This document shows positions 17,713-26,400 of a stretch of 53,540 bases of DNA, in pieces. A program made the translations under genes and the position numbers. The number at the start of each line of letters is the position of its first letter. Positions within the stretch are counted from its first letter, which is position 1. The notes under the pieces are model-generated. The model saw only the letters and a list, made by a program, of their open reading frames with translations, was not told the DNA's origin and did not search any database. The stretch is from Prevotella sp. UBA2456 (GTDB lineage: Bacteria > Bacteroidota > Bacteroidia > Bacteroidales > Bacteroidaceae): the NCBI GenBank assembly GCA_002342415.1, contig DDPY01000056.1:103406-156945 (forward strand), read 5' to 3'.

Positions 17713-20115
17713 ATGAAAAAGATATTTTTATTATCAATGGCCCTGCTGGCCACCCTGTCGTTCTACTCTTGTAAGGACGACGACAACAAGGGTGGCTCGG
17801 CTGCCGACGCTGACCGTCTGTTCCGCCCCATGTTCCGTACGGACAACAACACGGGCAAGGGCTCTACCGACCCCTACAACTCTGTCAGCTTCGACCGCAA
17901 CAATGTTCACCTCTACTGGTATCTCGTGCAGGATGCCAAGGCTTACGAGCTCAAATGGTCTACCCAGTCGGCCGTGGCCAATGGCGAGTCGGCATGGATT
18001 GATGCGGAGAATCATGTGAACGGTACCGAGCTGAACGGCCACGTGGTCATCAGCGACCCCGCCAAGTTCGACCTCATCATCGAGAACATGAACTATCAGA
18101 CCCCCTATCGTTTTGCTATCCGCGCCCTGAACTCGTTCGATGCCAGCGGCTACTCGCTGTTCAACGGACAGGCCGGAGTCTACAACATCCTCGACAGCGG
18201 CGATGCTGCCTGGAAGAACGACCCGAAGAACTCGCTGTGGTACGGCTACGGTGAGGGACGCGAGTGGGCCGAGTATTTCGGCATCGAGACAGAGGCCCGC
18301 TATGAGGTGCCCTATGTCATCCAGGCCTCTGACATCACCAAGACCTCGATGCACCTGACACTGAACCGCAACATTGCCGGCTACACCGAAGACCAGAAGG
18401 CCACCTTCCGTGAGCACTTCAACACAATAGATGCCGACGAGAACATCTTGAAGATTGACTACCTCACCTTCACAGCCAACGCTTCTACTCCCAATGCTAC
18501 ACTGAACCAGAAGTTCGTGAGATACGACATTCCTGAGTCTGCATGGAACGAGAGCGGCATTGCTGAGATTACGGTTGACGGACTGTCGGAGAACTCGTGC
18601 TATAACATCGATGTATGGGACAAGGACATTGCCATACCTGTGGATGCCTGCTACAACACCACGATGAAGCGCACCAAGGGCGATCCCGCTGCTCCGGTTC
18701 TGATCAACCATCAGGCCTGGACTACCGACACCCTGAACAAGGGTACATCGAGCGAGGTGGTCTATGACATCTCTCAGTACAACTCGATGAAGCTCGACTA
18801 TATCCTCGACGGCTACTGCGCCAACAATACCTCTTCTGAGAATCAGGTGTTCTATCTGGAGGGCGGAAAGGCTTATCACTGCACAGGCAACGTTCAGATT
18901 TACAAAGGCTTCACGCTGGCTACCAACCCCGATGACTTAGCGGCCGGAAAGGGTCGCGCCAAACTCTACATGAGCGGACTGACCATGACGGGTAATGCTC
19001 CCAATACCTCGAACTTCATGCTGGGTCGCCAGCCTGTAAGCGGTGAGAACGGTGCCATCACGCTGGACATCGACTCCATCCGCTTCATGGACCTCGATGT
19101 GGACTGCCCGTTGGCTTACAACTACGGTCACGCACAGGAGGGCCTCGGCTCGGCATCGGGTAACTACTTCATGAACATGTACTCCAACGGTATGGGTATC
19201 AACGTGACTACCCTCGAGTGGCACCGCTGCTCGTTCCAGGGACTCATCCGCGGATTCTTCCGTATCCAGGGTTCGAACGACTTCTACATCCAGCATATCC
19301 GCCTCATCGACTGCGACTTCTACAACTGCGGATACTACTCGAACAATGCGGGCGACTATGCCTACATCTTCGGCGACCACAACGGAAAGACGAAGTCGAA
19401 CATCCTGCAGGATGTCGAGGTGGCTGGCTGTGTATTCTACAACAACCCGAAGCGCTCGATCATCACCGACAACAACCGCAACCTGACATGGGACGAGAGC
19501 GTGCGTTGGCACCTCAACATACACCACAACACCATCGTCAACTTCTCGACCATTGCCAGCGGTGTTGCTATCGTTAACACCCGCTACAACCCCGGCGGCT
19601 CACTATTTGAGTTCCATGACAATGTCATCATCCTGACCAAGGATCCTGCCGATGTGAACCGCGCCATGAATTCTGCCGGATGGGATACACGTAACATTCA
19701 GGGCGGTGACGGTAGCAACAAGGTGACCTTCAACATCTACAACAACTGGACCACCAACTACGAGACCTACTGGCCTAACGAGGGTAAGCAGTTCTTCGGA
19801 TCGAATGCTTTCGATGCTACCAGCAATGCACCCAAGAAGTGGTATTCCGCTCTCAAGGCAGAGGGCGAGGCAGACATCTACTATCCTGCCGGTGAGGATG
19901 AGCTGCCCATCCATATTGACACCAGCCTGCAGGCTACCGACCTGATGGTAAGTCCGAATCCTGAGAACTTCATGAAGACGGGTGCCTACACGCATCTCGA
20001 CTTCCATACCAGCAAGGGTATCGACGGACTCTACTACCAGCAGACCGACAAGGTGAAGAACTCGGCCATCTACAAGAGCGGAGCCGGTGCCCAGCGCCTC
20101 ATCAACGGTAAGTAA
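17713..20115 (+). CDS. Beta-helix surface lipoprotein, DUF4957/DUF5123-like, cassette A
   Basis: The 800-aa lipoprotein sits where a SusE/SusF-type surface glycan-binding protein usually sits. Its signal ends in FYSC (Cys20), followed by KDDDN, an acidic tract of the kind that directs Bacteroidetes lipoproteins to the cell surface. The N-terminal third looks like fibronectin-type modules (VHLYWYLVQDAKAYELKW). From about residue 370 the sequence becomes a right-handed beta-helix, with short strands rich in Asn and Asp (LIDCDFYNCGYY, VAGCVFYNN, IHHNTIVNF). The architecture resembles proteins annotated DUF4957/DUF5123 in pectin loci, but the family assignment is from memory. I see no pectate lyase signature such as WIDH or RxPxxR, so a binding role is more likely than catalysis. 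The paralogue at 29059 keeps long identical stretches in the helix. Confidence 0.8.
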   Translation: MKKIFLLSMALLATLSFYSCKDDDNKGGSAADADRLFRPMFRTDNNTGKGSTDPYNSVSFDRNNVHLYWYLVQDAKAYELKWSTQSAVANGESAWIDAENHVNGTELNGHVVISDPAKFDLIIENMNYQTPYRFAIRALNSFDASGYSLFNGQAGVYNILDSGDAAWKNDPKNSLWYGYGEGREWAEYFGIETEARYEVPYVIQASDITKTSMHLTLNRNIAGYTEDQKATFREHFNTIDADENILKIDYLTFTANASTPNATLNQKFVRYDIPESAWNESGIAEITVDGLSENSCYNIDVWDKDIAIPVDACYNTTMKRTKGDPAAPVLINHQAWTTDTLNKGTSSEVVYDISQYNSMKLDYILDGYCANNTSSENQVFYLEGGKAYHCTGNVQIYKGFTLATNPDDLAAGKGRAKLYMSGLTMTGNAPNTSNFMLGRQPVSGENGAITLDIDSIRFMDLDVDCPLAYNYGHAQEGLGSASGNYFMNMYSNGMGINVTTLEWHRCSFQGLIRGFFRIQGSNDFYIQHIRLIDCDFYNCGYYSNNAGDYAYIFGDHNGKTKSNILQDVEVAGCVFYNNPKRSIITDNNRNLTWDESVRWHLNIHHNTIVNFSTIASGVAIVNTRYNPGGSLFEFHDNVIILTKDPADVNRAMNSAGWDTRNIQGGDGSNKVTFNIYNNWTTNYETYWPNEGKQFFGSNAFDATSNAPKKWYSALKAEGEADIYYPAGEDELPIHIDTSLQATDLMVSPNPENFMKTGAYTHLDFHTSKGIDGLYYQQTDKVKNSAIYKSGAGAQRLINGK

Positions 20116-20147
20116 ATTGAAAATTGTAAATTGAAAATTTAATCATT

Positions 20148-20654
20148 ATGAAGATCAACAAAATAGTAACCGTGCTTCTGGCCGTGGTGGCCATGACTGC
20201 CACCTTCGCCAGCTGCAGCAGGGACAAGGACATCACGGGCGACCCCTTTGCCGACCACAGCAAGACCAATGCCTATGGTGAGAAGAACTACTGGATCAAC
20301 TTCGAGCTCAGCAATGCCGGCAGCCTCAATTCCGATGCCCAGGCTCAGTTCCCCCAGATAGTAGGTACCGTAGTCTATCAGAACAAGGACATCAAGATCT
20401 ACGACCAGCCCATCTATGAGACCGAGTCGTATGTCCGCAACAACTTCCAGAAGATTGTAGACTACGAGAACAGCAACGAGGACGGCGACATCCGCGAGAT
20501 CATCAAGCAGACCAGCGAGTATGCCAACGGAGTGAAGGACTTCTCGGTATCGATGGTGCTCTATGCCGACACCGTACATGTTGGCGAGGATGTAGAGTTC
20601 CGCAACCAGCTGAACAGCTACACCTGGAACGCTGCTTCCGTATTGGGCAACTAA
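20148..20654 (+). CDS. Small lipoprotein of unknown function, cassette A
   Basis: The 168-aa product has a lipoprotein signal ending in FASC (Cys23) followed by SRDKDITGDPFADH. The mature part is acidic and mostly beta-strand-like, with NYWINFELSNAGSL and ETESYVRNNFQKI. I do not recognise a family. The cassette B homologue at 31474 (169 aa) shares the signal, the SRD.DITGDP start and the SNAGSL segment but is otherwise diverged. It follows the beta-helix gene by 32 bp and is the last gene before a hairpin terminator, so it belongs to the susCD operon. A surface accessory or assembly role is a guess from position. Confidence 0.75.
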   Translation: MKINKIVTVLLAVVAMTATFASCSRDKDITGDPFADHSKTNAYGEKNYWINFELSNAGSLNSDAQAQFPQIVGTVVYQNKDIKIYDQPIYETESYVRNNFQKIVDYENSNEDGDIREIIKQTSEYANGVKDFSVSMVLYADTVHVGEDVEFRNQLNSYTWNAASVLGN

Positions 20655-20681
20655 TACAAATTCTTCTACTATAAACGCCGA

Positions 20682-20713
20682 GGGCGGGCAACATGCAGTT
20701 GCCTGCCCTTTGT
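20682..20713 (+). terminator. Hairpin terminator after the cassette A operon
   Basis: GGGCGGGCAA (20682-20691) pairs with TTGCCTGCCC (20699-20708), with one G-T wobble, and is followed by TTTGTTGTT. It lies 28 bp after the stop codon of the small lipoprotein gene. Confidence 0.6.
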
Positions 20714-20796
20714 TGTTGATGGGTACAAGGGGGCTTACATCGTCTACGACCGTTTCTTTGGCATGTGGCTCAAAGAGCGGGTTGAGCATTAAATTT

Positions 20797-20966
20797 GCTT
20801 TAGCCAGCTTTCAGGCTGCTTTTAGCCTGCTTTTAGCCTGCTTTCAGGCTGCTTTTAGCCTGCTTATAGGCATACTCTTGAGTAAGGCAGTAAGCAGGCT
20901 AAAAGCAGCCTATAGCGAAACTGAAGCGAGGCTGAACGCTTTTTTGAGCGATAGTATGGCTGCTTA
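20797..20966. repeat. 11-bp tandem repeats with a long hairpin in a gene-free gap
   Basis: Near-perfect 11-bp units alternate between GCTTTTAGCCT and GCTTTCAGGCT from 20807 to 20861, with weaker units on both sides (from 20797 and to 20872). A later inverted copy allows a perfect 21-bp stem, 20846-20866 with 20891-20911, and a further TACTC/GAGTA stem within the loop. The end (20944-20966) resembles the reverse complement of the 21-bp units at 1211-1273. The gene-free gap runs from 20655 to 21128; besides this array it holds the terminator at 20682 and the promoter at 21048. An open frame across it only translates the repeat. Confidence 0.75.
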
Positions 20967-21047
20967 TATTGTCAACCGCGCGAAGTTGAACGGAATCCAA
21001 CAGTCGGTCGGATTGTTTCGGACTCTCAGTTTTAGCCTAAGATTTTC

Positions 21048-21079
21048 TTTGGTTGTATCAGCACAAAACAGTAATTTTG
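21048..21079 (+). promoter_or_regulatory. Promoter of the secreted protein gene at 21129
   Basis: -33 TTTG at 21048-21051, a 20-bp spacer and -7 TAATTTTG at 21072-21079. It shows that the last gene of cassette A can be expressed separately. A weak, wrongly spaced relative of the LacI-type operator (TAAACGTATTTACG, 21087-21100) lies just downstream. Confidence 0.65.
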
Positions 21080-21128
21080 CATGATATAAACGTATTTACG
21101 AACAAACAAACTTTAAAAACAAAAGCGT

Positions 21129-21980
21129 ATGAAGAAAATTTTTACCCTTATTGCAATGGCCCTCATGGCCGTTGGTGCTAACGCAGAAGACGAGAAGTAT
21201 GCCATTGAGGCTGGTTACCTTCCCGAAGATGCTGGTGTAACACTGGAAGCTAATTCCAGAAAGAATGCAACCTCTGTAAGCATTACCTATGGTGCTGATG
21301 GTAAGTGGTCAGCCTTCAAGGGCGACGATGGCCAGGCCGGTAGTGGTGCAAAGACTGATGGCTCTCTTTCTGAATTTACTGCTTATATCTCTGGCGGTAA
21401 CAACCCGAAAGATGGTGAACTTAGCGGAACCTCAAGTGCTGGTAATGGCTATACTATCACCAAAAAGAATCTTCCGAAGAGCGGTTGCTACTATACCTTC
21501 ACTCCAACCAAAGCTGGTTCGCTGAAGGTTGGCATCCAGCTGAACAACAACAAGTCGTTCTTCGTTGTAAAGTCTAACGGAACAGCCATTTCCGACTTCG
21601 ACATCAAGGACAAGACAGGCACAACTGTTGCGCTGAGGGTCGCTGTGGAGGACGTATCTGTATTTGCAAGTACTGAAGAGAAAGTTTATGGCTATGTTAC
21701 GTTTAATGTAGTGGCTGGTGAGTCTTATACCGTATTCTGCACAGGTTCAAAGTTGGGACTCTACGGTTTCATCTTCAGTGAGACCGCAGCTACCATCGAC
21801 CCTGCTACCTGCGCTGCTGTAAAGGCTGAGATTGATGCTGCTGCCGGTGGTGAGACCGCTATCAGCGCTGTGAAGGCTGCTGCTGAGGACGGTGTTGCCT
21901 ACAACCTCGCCGGACAAAAGGTGGACGAGAGCTTCAAGGGTATCATCATCAAGAACGGTAAGAAGATGATTCAGAAGTAA
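21129..21980 (+). CDS. Secreted protein with C-terminal sorting-like tail, cassette A
   Basis: The 283-aa product has a signal peptide (MKKIFTLIAMALMAVGANA) and a middle part of beta-strands. Segments such as CYYTFTPTKAGSLKVGIQL and SKLGLYGFIFSE resemble non-catalytic beta-sandwich modules found in Bacteroidetes pectinases. The C-terminus, YNLAGQKV..SFKGIIIKNGKKMIQK, is like the tails of the CE8 and PL1 proteins here and of type IX secretion substrates. No catalytic motif is visible, so a free-standing carbohydrate-binding protein is my best guess. The protein at 32087 has nearly the same signal and tail but a different middle. It has its own promoter and terminator. Confidence 0.7.
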   Translation: MKKIFTLIAMALMAVGANAEDEKYAIEAGYLPEDAGVTLEANSRKNATSVSITYGADGKWSAFKGDDGQAGSGAKTDGSLSEFTAYISGGNNPKDGELSGTSSAGNGYTITKKNLPKSGCYYTFTPTKAGSLKVGIQLNNNKSFFVVKSNGTAISDFDIKDKTGTTVALRVAVEDVSVFASTEEKVYGYVTFNVVAGESYTVFCTGSKLGLYGFIFSETAATIDPATCAAVKAEIDAAAGGETAISAVKAAAEDGVAYNLAGQKVDESFKGIIIKNGKKMIQK

Positions 21981-22005
21981 TCAATTCATCCTACTGAAGG
22001 TAAAC

Positions 22006-22040
22006 AAAAGGTACAGTCAACGTGGCTGTGCCTTTTTTTT
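22006..22040 (+). terminator. Rho-independent terminator after the secreted protein gene
   Basis: AAAAGGTACAG (22006-22016) pairs with CTGTGCCTTTT (22026-22036) and runs into a T tract. It lies 25 bp after the stop codon and 8 bp before the -33 box of the toxin-antitoxin promoter. Confidence 0.8.
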
Positions 22041-22047
22041 ATTTTTA

Positions 22048-22079
22048 TTTGGAGGTTTCATTATAAATTCGTATCTTTG
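22048..22079 (+). promoter_or_regulatory. Promoter of the toxin-antitoxin pair
   Basis: -33 TTTG at 22048-22051, a 20-bp spacer and -7 TATCTTTG at 22072-22079. Because the -7 box covers the TTG at 22077, that upstream in-frame start cannot be used, which fixes the antitoxin start at the ATG at 22104. Confidence 0.75.
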
Positions 22080-22103
22080 CCGCAGAATATAAAAGATAGC
22101 ACT

Positions 22104-22331
22104 ATGGAAAGAACAGTCTTAAACGATGCGCAATTGGGAATCTTACGACTATTGGGGAGACTGAAAACTCTCGAACAGGTCAACGAACTGAGGCAGATTA
22201 TTTCCAACTACTATGCCCAAAAAGCTACTGAAGAGATGGACAAGTTATGGGAGTCTGGACAATGGGACGAAGAGAAAAACGAAAAAGTCTTAAAGGAACA
22301 CTTACGCACACCATACAAGTATGCACAATAA
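22104..22331 (+). CDS. Putative antitoxin of a PIN-type toxin-antitoxin pair
   Basis: A 75-aa acidic, probably all-helical protein encoded immediately upstream of a PIN-domain gene and overlapping it by 11 bp. Antitoxins of this class bind and inhibit the PIN ribonuclease and often repress their own promoter. The sequence (LGILRLLGRLKTLEQVNELRQIISNYYAQKA) looks like a helical dimerisation region; I see no clear ribbon-helix-helix or HTH motif. The call therefore rests on gene order and size. Start chosen at ATG 22104, 25 bp after the -7 box. Confidence 0.65.
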   Translation: MERTVLNDAQLGILRLLGRLKTLEQVNELRQIISNYYAQKATEEMDKLWESGQWDEEKNEKVLKEHLRTPYKYAQ

Positions 22332-22746
22332 CGAGCGAATCGTTCTTGACACAAATTGCCTTTTAGCAAGTCTCTCATCAAAGAGTGAGAACTTTCGTAT
22401 TTGGCAAGACTTCCAAGCTGGACGATTTACCCTTTGCGTTTCAAACGAAATATTAGAAGAATATCAGGAGATTATATCCCAAAAGTCAAATCCCACCGTA
22501 GCAGAAAATGTCATCAATGCTATTGTGGAGAGTGATTTCGTAGAGTTTATTGACCCTCATTTCCACTTAGCCCTTATCAGTGTAGACCCTGACGACAACA
22601 AATTTGTGGATTGTGCTTTTGCTGCTAATGCAACTTTTATCGTCTCAGAAGATAGCCATTTCAATGTCCTTAAAGAAATTTCCTTTCCACAAGTATTGGT
22701 TCTAAAAATAAAAGACTTCCTATCATTATTGAAGCAACTCCATTGA
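22321..22746 (+). CDS. PIN-domain toxin (putative endoribonuclease)
   Basis: PIN-domain toxins cleave RNA using a cluster of acidic residues that binds Mg or Mn. The 141-aa protein has the expected residues: D10 in IVLDTN, E43 in SNEILEEY, D92 and D97 in DPDDNKFVDCA, and D111 in SEDSHF. This pattern matches the COG1569-type PIN toxins better than short VapC proteins. Translation is probably coupled to the antitoxin through the 11-bp overlap. The pair sits between the two Sus cassettes and has no obvious role in pectin use; it may be a selfish passenger or may stabilise the duplicated region. Confidence 0.8.
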   Translation: MHNNERIVLDTNCLLASLSSKSENFRIWQDFQAGRFTLCVSNEILEEYQEIISQKSNPTVAENVINAIVESDFVEFIDPHFHLALISVDPDDNKFVDCAFAANATFIVSEDSHFNVLKEISFPQVLVLKIKDFLSLLKQLH

Positions 22747-22786
22747 CCAAAATGCAACACTACACTCTGATTGCTGTCACAAACAG

Positions 22787-22816
22787 GAGCGGGACCTCGA
22801 CGGGTTCCGCTCTTGA
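22787..22816 (+). terminator. Hairpin, likely terminator after the toxin gene
   Basis: GAGCGGGACC (22787-22796) pairs with GGTTCCGCTC (22803-22812) across the loop TCGACG. The T run is short here. The same hairpin, differing at one base, follows the cassette B secreted gene at 33240, there with a long T run. Confidence 0.55.
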
Positions 22817-22840
22817 TGTTTTAATAGCCTATGGTGCATT

Positions 22841-23095
22841 TTATTTCTTCTTCGCTACGGGGAGGAAGCTGTAAGGCGAGACATCTGCGGGCAGGGTATG
22901 CAACTCCTCCGAAAGTTCCAGGAAGAAGTCGTGCCCGAGGATGGACGACACCTTATATAATAATGCCACTGAGACATCCTCGCGTTTGAAGATGTCATAC
23001 ATGTTTGTCCGCTCACATGGAATCTTGGAGGCCAGCCAGCTGGCTGAGCGGCCCTGCTCGTCTAATACGGACTTGATCCTTTTACCTACATGCAT
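22841..23095 (-). CDS. Small helix-turn-helix DNA-binding protein
   Basis: An 84-aa protein whose first two thirds look like an XRE-type helix-turn-helix: GKRIKSVLDEQGRSASWLASKIPCERTNMYDIFKREDVSVALLYKVSSILGHDFF. Proteins of this size and shape are common in Bacteroidales, often alone and without known targets. It is transcribed opposite to the cassettes, with its own weak promoter at 23177-23208. It is not of the LacI family and so is not the reader of the palindromes in this locus. It could regulate cassette B, whose promoter region it faces, but nothing in the sequence proves this. Confidence 0.65.
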   Translation of the reverse strand: MHVGKRIKSVLDEQGRSASWLASKIPCERTNMYDIFKREDVSVALLYKVSSILGHDFFLELSEELHTLPADVSPYSFLPVAKKK

Positions 23096-23176
23096 AATGG
23101 TCTTTGCTTAGTTTGTATTGTTTTAACGATATATAACACTCGCGCCCAAGTACTGAAATTCATCAGTTTGGACGCA

Positions 23177-23208
23177 CAAATTTAGCAAAAAATACCGAAT
23201 CCTGCAAC
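23177..23208 (-). promoter_or_regulatory. Possible promoter of the HTH gene
   Basis: On the minus strand, GTTG (-33-like, one mismatch), a 20-bp spacer and TAAATTTG (-7). The leader would be about 75 nt. Confidence 0.4.
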
Positions 23209-23395
23209 ACTATTTGCCGCCAAAAGCGGCCAAAATAGCCAATGAACAAATAGTAAATACAACAACACGCAAAACACTGTATCACAGGCTATTAGTAATT
23301 GCCAACTGACACATAGAAAAATTCTCTTCAACTAAATTTTCGGTTTTCTTCGATAATTTTTCCGCCAATTTCCTACACTTTTAAAATAAATTTTG

Positions 23396-23403
23396 TACCT
23401 TTG
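23396..23403 (+). promoter_or_regulatory. -7 element TACCTTTG for cassette B
   Basis: A consensus -7 box 50 bp upstream of the cassette B susC start. No TTTG lies at the -33 position, so activation may be needed. Confidence 0.5.
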
Positions 23404-23453
23404 CAGGCAAAATATATTCATTTTTTGTTAAATTCTTAAAAAACTACTAATTT

Positions 23454-26400
23454 ATGTCTGTTAAAATTAAGAGTATTTTCCGCCACGCGAAGGCGCTTCT
23501 ACCTTCAGGTGGAAGAACGGCACTTCTCGTGTGTCTGCTCTTAGTGTGTGGACTGGCTTCGGCCCAGACCACGGCTAAGGGTACGGTCATCGACGGTACG
23601 GGAGAACCCGTCATCGGTGCTACCGTAGTAGAAAAGGGCAATGCCAAGAATGCAGCAGTCACCGACTTCGACGGTAACTTCACACTGAAGCTCCAGAAGT
23701 CGAAGACGGTTGTCATCTCCTACATCGGCATGGTGACCCAGGAAGTGACTGCCAGCGAGAACATGAAGGTCACGCTGCAGGACGACAATGCCTCACTGGA
23801 GGAAATCGTTGTCGTAGGTTACACCAGCAAGGCCCGTAAGGACCTCACCGGTTCGGTAGGTTCGGTCAGCGGTGCCAAGTTGGCTGTAGTGCCGGTGTCA
23901 AGTGCTGCCGAGGCTTTGGCAGGTAAGATTGCCGGTGTGCAGATTACCACCACCGACGGTCAGCCCGGTGCCGACATCAACATCCGCGTGCGTGGTGCAA
24001 CGTCTGTAACCCAGTCCAACGACCCCTTGTTCATTGTCGATGGCTTCCAGGTGGCAAACATCAACGATATTCCTCCCTCGGACATCGCCAGCATCGACGT
24101 GCTGAAGGATGCCTCTCTGACCGCCATCTACGGTGCAAAGGGTGGTAACGGTGTAGTCATCGTGACCACGAAGAGTGCCCAGGCCGGTAAGGTGCAGGTG
24201 ACATTCAACGGCCGTCTGAGCGTATCCTCGCTGACTCGCTCGATGAAGCTGATGAACACTGGTCAGTTTGTCGACCTGATGTACGACCGTGCTTCCAGTC
24301 AGGGCAGCGGTACCGCCGACAGCTGGCAGAAGGCTTTCCGCGGCGACTTCGGTAGTCCGAAGGATCTGGCTCTCTACTACCGTCAGCCCACCAGCGACTG
24401 GCAGGACGAGGTGCTGGGCAACCATCCCTGGAGCTATTCAGCCAATGTCACCATCGGCGGCGGTAACGAGTCGACCAAGTTCAACCTCTCGCTGACTCAG
24501 TCGGAGGACGTAGGTATCATCATGGGCTCGGGTGTTCGCCGTACCAATGTGAACTTCAAGCTCAACACCAAGATTACCAAGAACCTCGACTTCACCTACA
24601 ACCCCAAGTTCACCTTCCGTCGTGACGAGGGTGCCGGCGGTGCCAACATCGGTTCGGGCGGTCTCGTGGACCGTGTGCTCCGCTTCCAGCCCACCAGTGG
24701 TCTGCGCGGATGGGGTAGCTACTCTGTCATGGAGGATGCCACCGATGCCGAGCGCTTCAATCTGACCAACCCGGTCACCGACATTGCTACCAACACGCAG
24801 AAGAAGCACTCGTACACCATGAGCCAGCAGTTCTCGCTGAAATGGTCACCCATCGAACGCTTGGTGCTGCGCTCTGAGGGCAACTATAACATCACGTTCC
24901 GCGACACCCAGCGCTACTGGGGTTGGCTGACCACTACAGGCCAGCAGGCCGTTCACCAGCAGATGCCTGTGGCCCGCCTGACCAACCGTACCACCGAGTC
25001 GTACACCTGGACCAATACCGCCAGCTACGACATGACAGTCAAGGACAAGCACAATCTCTCGTTCCTGCTCGGACAGGAAATCTACCATACCCGCTATAAG
25101 GAGAACCAGCAGGCTGCCCACCTCTTCGACCGTGGCATCGGTGCAGAGACAGCCATCAACAACATGGCTCTCGGTCAGCCCTATGCACAGGACACCTATA
25201 CCCTGCGCTCTACTCCTAACCGCACGGCCTCGTTCTTCGGACAGGTCAGCTACAACTGGGATCACCGCTACCTGCTGTCGGCTACGTTCCGTGCCGATGG
25301 TAGCTCGAAGTTCGCCAGCGGCAAGCAGTGGGGCTACTTCCCCTCTATCTCTGGTGCATGGGTAGTCAACAAGGAGAAGTTCCTGAAGGACGTGAAATGG
25401 ATTGACCAGCTGAAGATCCGCGCCGCCTTCGGTCTGTCGGGTAACAACAACATCAACGACGACCTCTGGCGCTTCCTCTACACCTCGCAGAACTCGGGTG
25501 GTCCTGAATTTGCCTCTACCACTACTTCCAACGGTGAGCTCTACTACTCTACCCCCAGCAACTATCCTAACAAGGACATCAAGTGGGAGACCACCATCAC
25601 CCGCAACCTCGCAGCCGACATCTCGCTGTTCGGTGGCCGTCTGACCATTACACCGGAAGTCTACTGGAACACCACCCGCGACCTGCTCTATCAGTCGCCT
25701 ATCCCTGGTGTTTCCGGCTACAGCCGCCAGATGCAGAACATCGGTAAGGTGGCCAACAACGGTTGGGAACTCACCGTCAACGGTGACATCCTGCGCGGCA
25801 AGGACTATGTGCTGAGTGCCAACCTGACCCTTGGCCACAACAAGATGACCATCAAGGCGCTGAATGCTACCGATACCCGCATCTACAACTACTCAGGAGC
25901 CTGGAAGTCGGCCGACGAGAACGACTATATGCTGGAAGTCGGCGGCGAGCTCGGTCTGATGTACGGTTACGTCTACGACGGTCTGTACACCTGGGATGAG
26001 TTCACCTACCCCACCACCAACCAGTACACTGCTACTCCTAAGGGTAAGGGTGTAGTCAACGGCATCCTCATCGGCGGTACGGTCACCGACGGCTACGAGG
26101 GCAACTCGGGCAATGGTGTCCTGGCATCTTCTCACTCCAGCTATTCTACCATGCCCGGCAAGATTAAGATTAAGGACCTGAACGGTGACGGACAGATTGA
26201 CATCAACGACAAGACCGTCATCGGCCGCACCACTCCGAAGTGGCAGGGCGGTTTCGGCATCAGCGGACAGTGGAAGGACTTCGACTTCGTGGCCAACTTC
26301 ACCTATATGCTCGACTTCGATGTCTACAATGCCACCTCGTTCGCCCTGTCAAGCATGACCGGCAGCCAGAACAACTTCACCAACGTATATGCCAAGTATG

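Larger units (their letters stand above)
23096..23453. other. Gene-free region between the HTH gene and cassette B
   Basis: This 358-bp AT-rich region holds the divergent promoters and no gene. On the minus strand, GTTG (23208-23205), 20 bp and TAAATTTG (23184-23177) would serve the HTH gene. On the plus strand the -7 box TACCTTTG lies at 23396-23403, with no good -33. I find no copy of the CGTAAACGTTTACG palindrome, in contrast to cassette A. Confidence 0.6.

Noticed and set aside
20710..21084. Open frame of 124 codons rich in Ala, Leu and Phe
   Set aside because: It lies on the 11-bp repeats and hairpin and runs into the promoter of the next gene; hydrophobicity comes from the repeat.
22077..22331. 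Longer antitoxin with a TTG start at 22077
   Set aside because: The TTG is part of the -7 box TATCTTTG, so the transcript would begin after it.
22841..23095. The HTH protein as the reader of the LacI-type palindromes
   Set aside because: It resembles XRE-type HTH proteins and lacks the ligand-binding domain and motif of LacI proteins.
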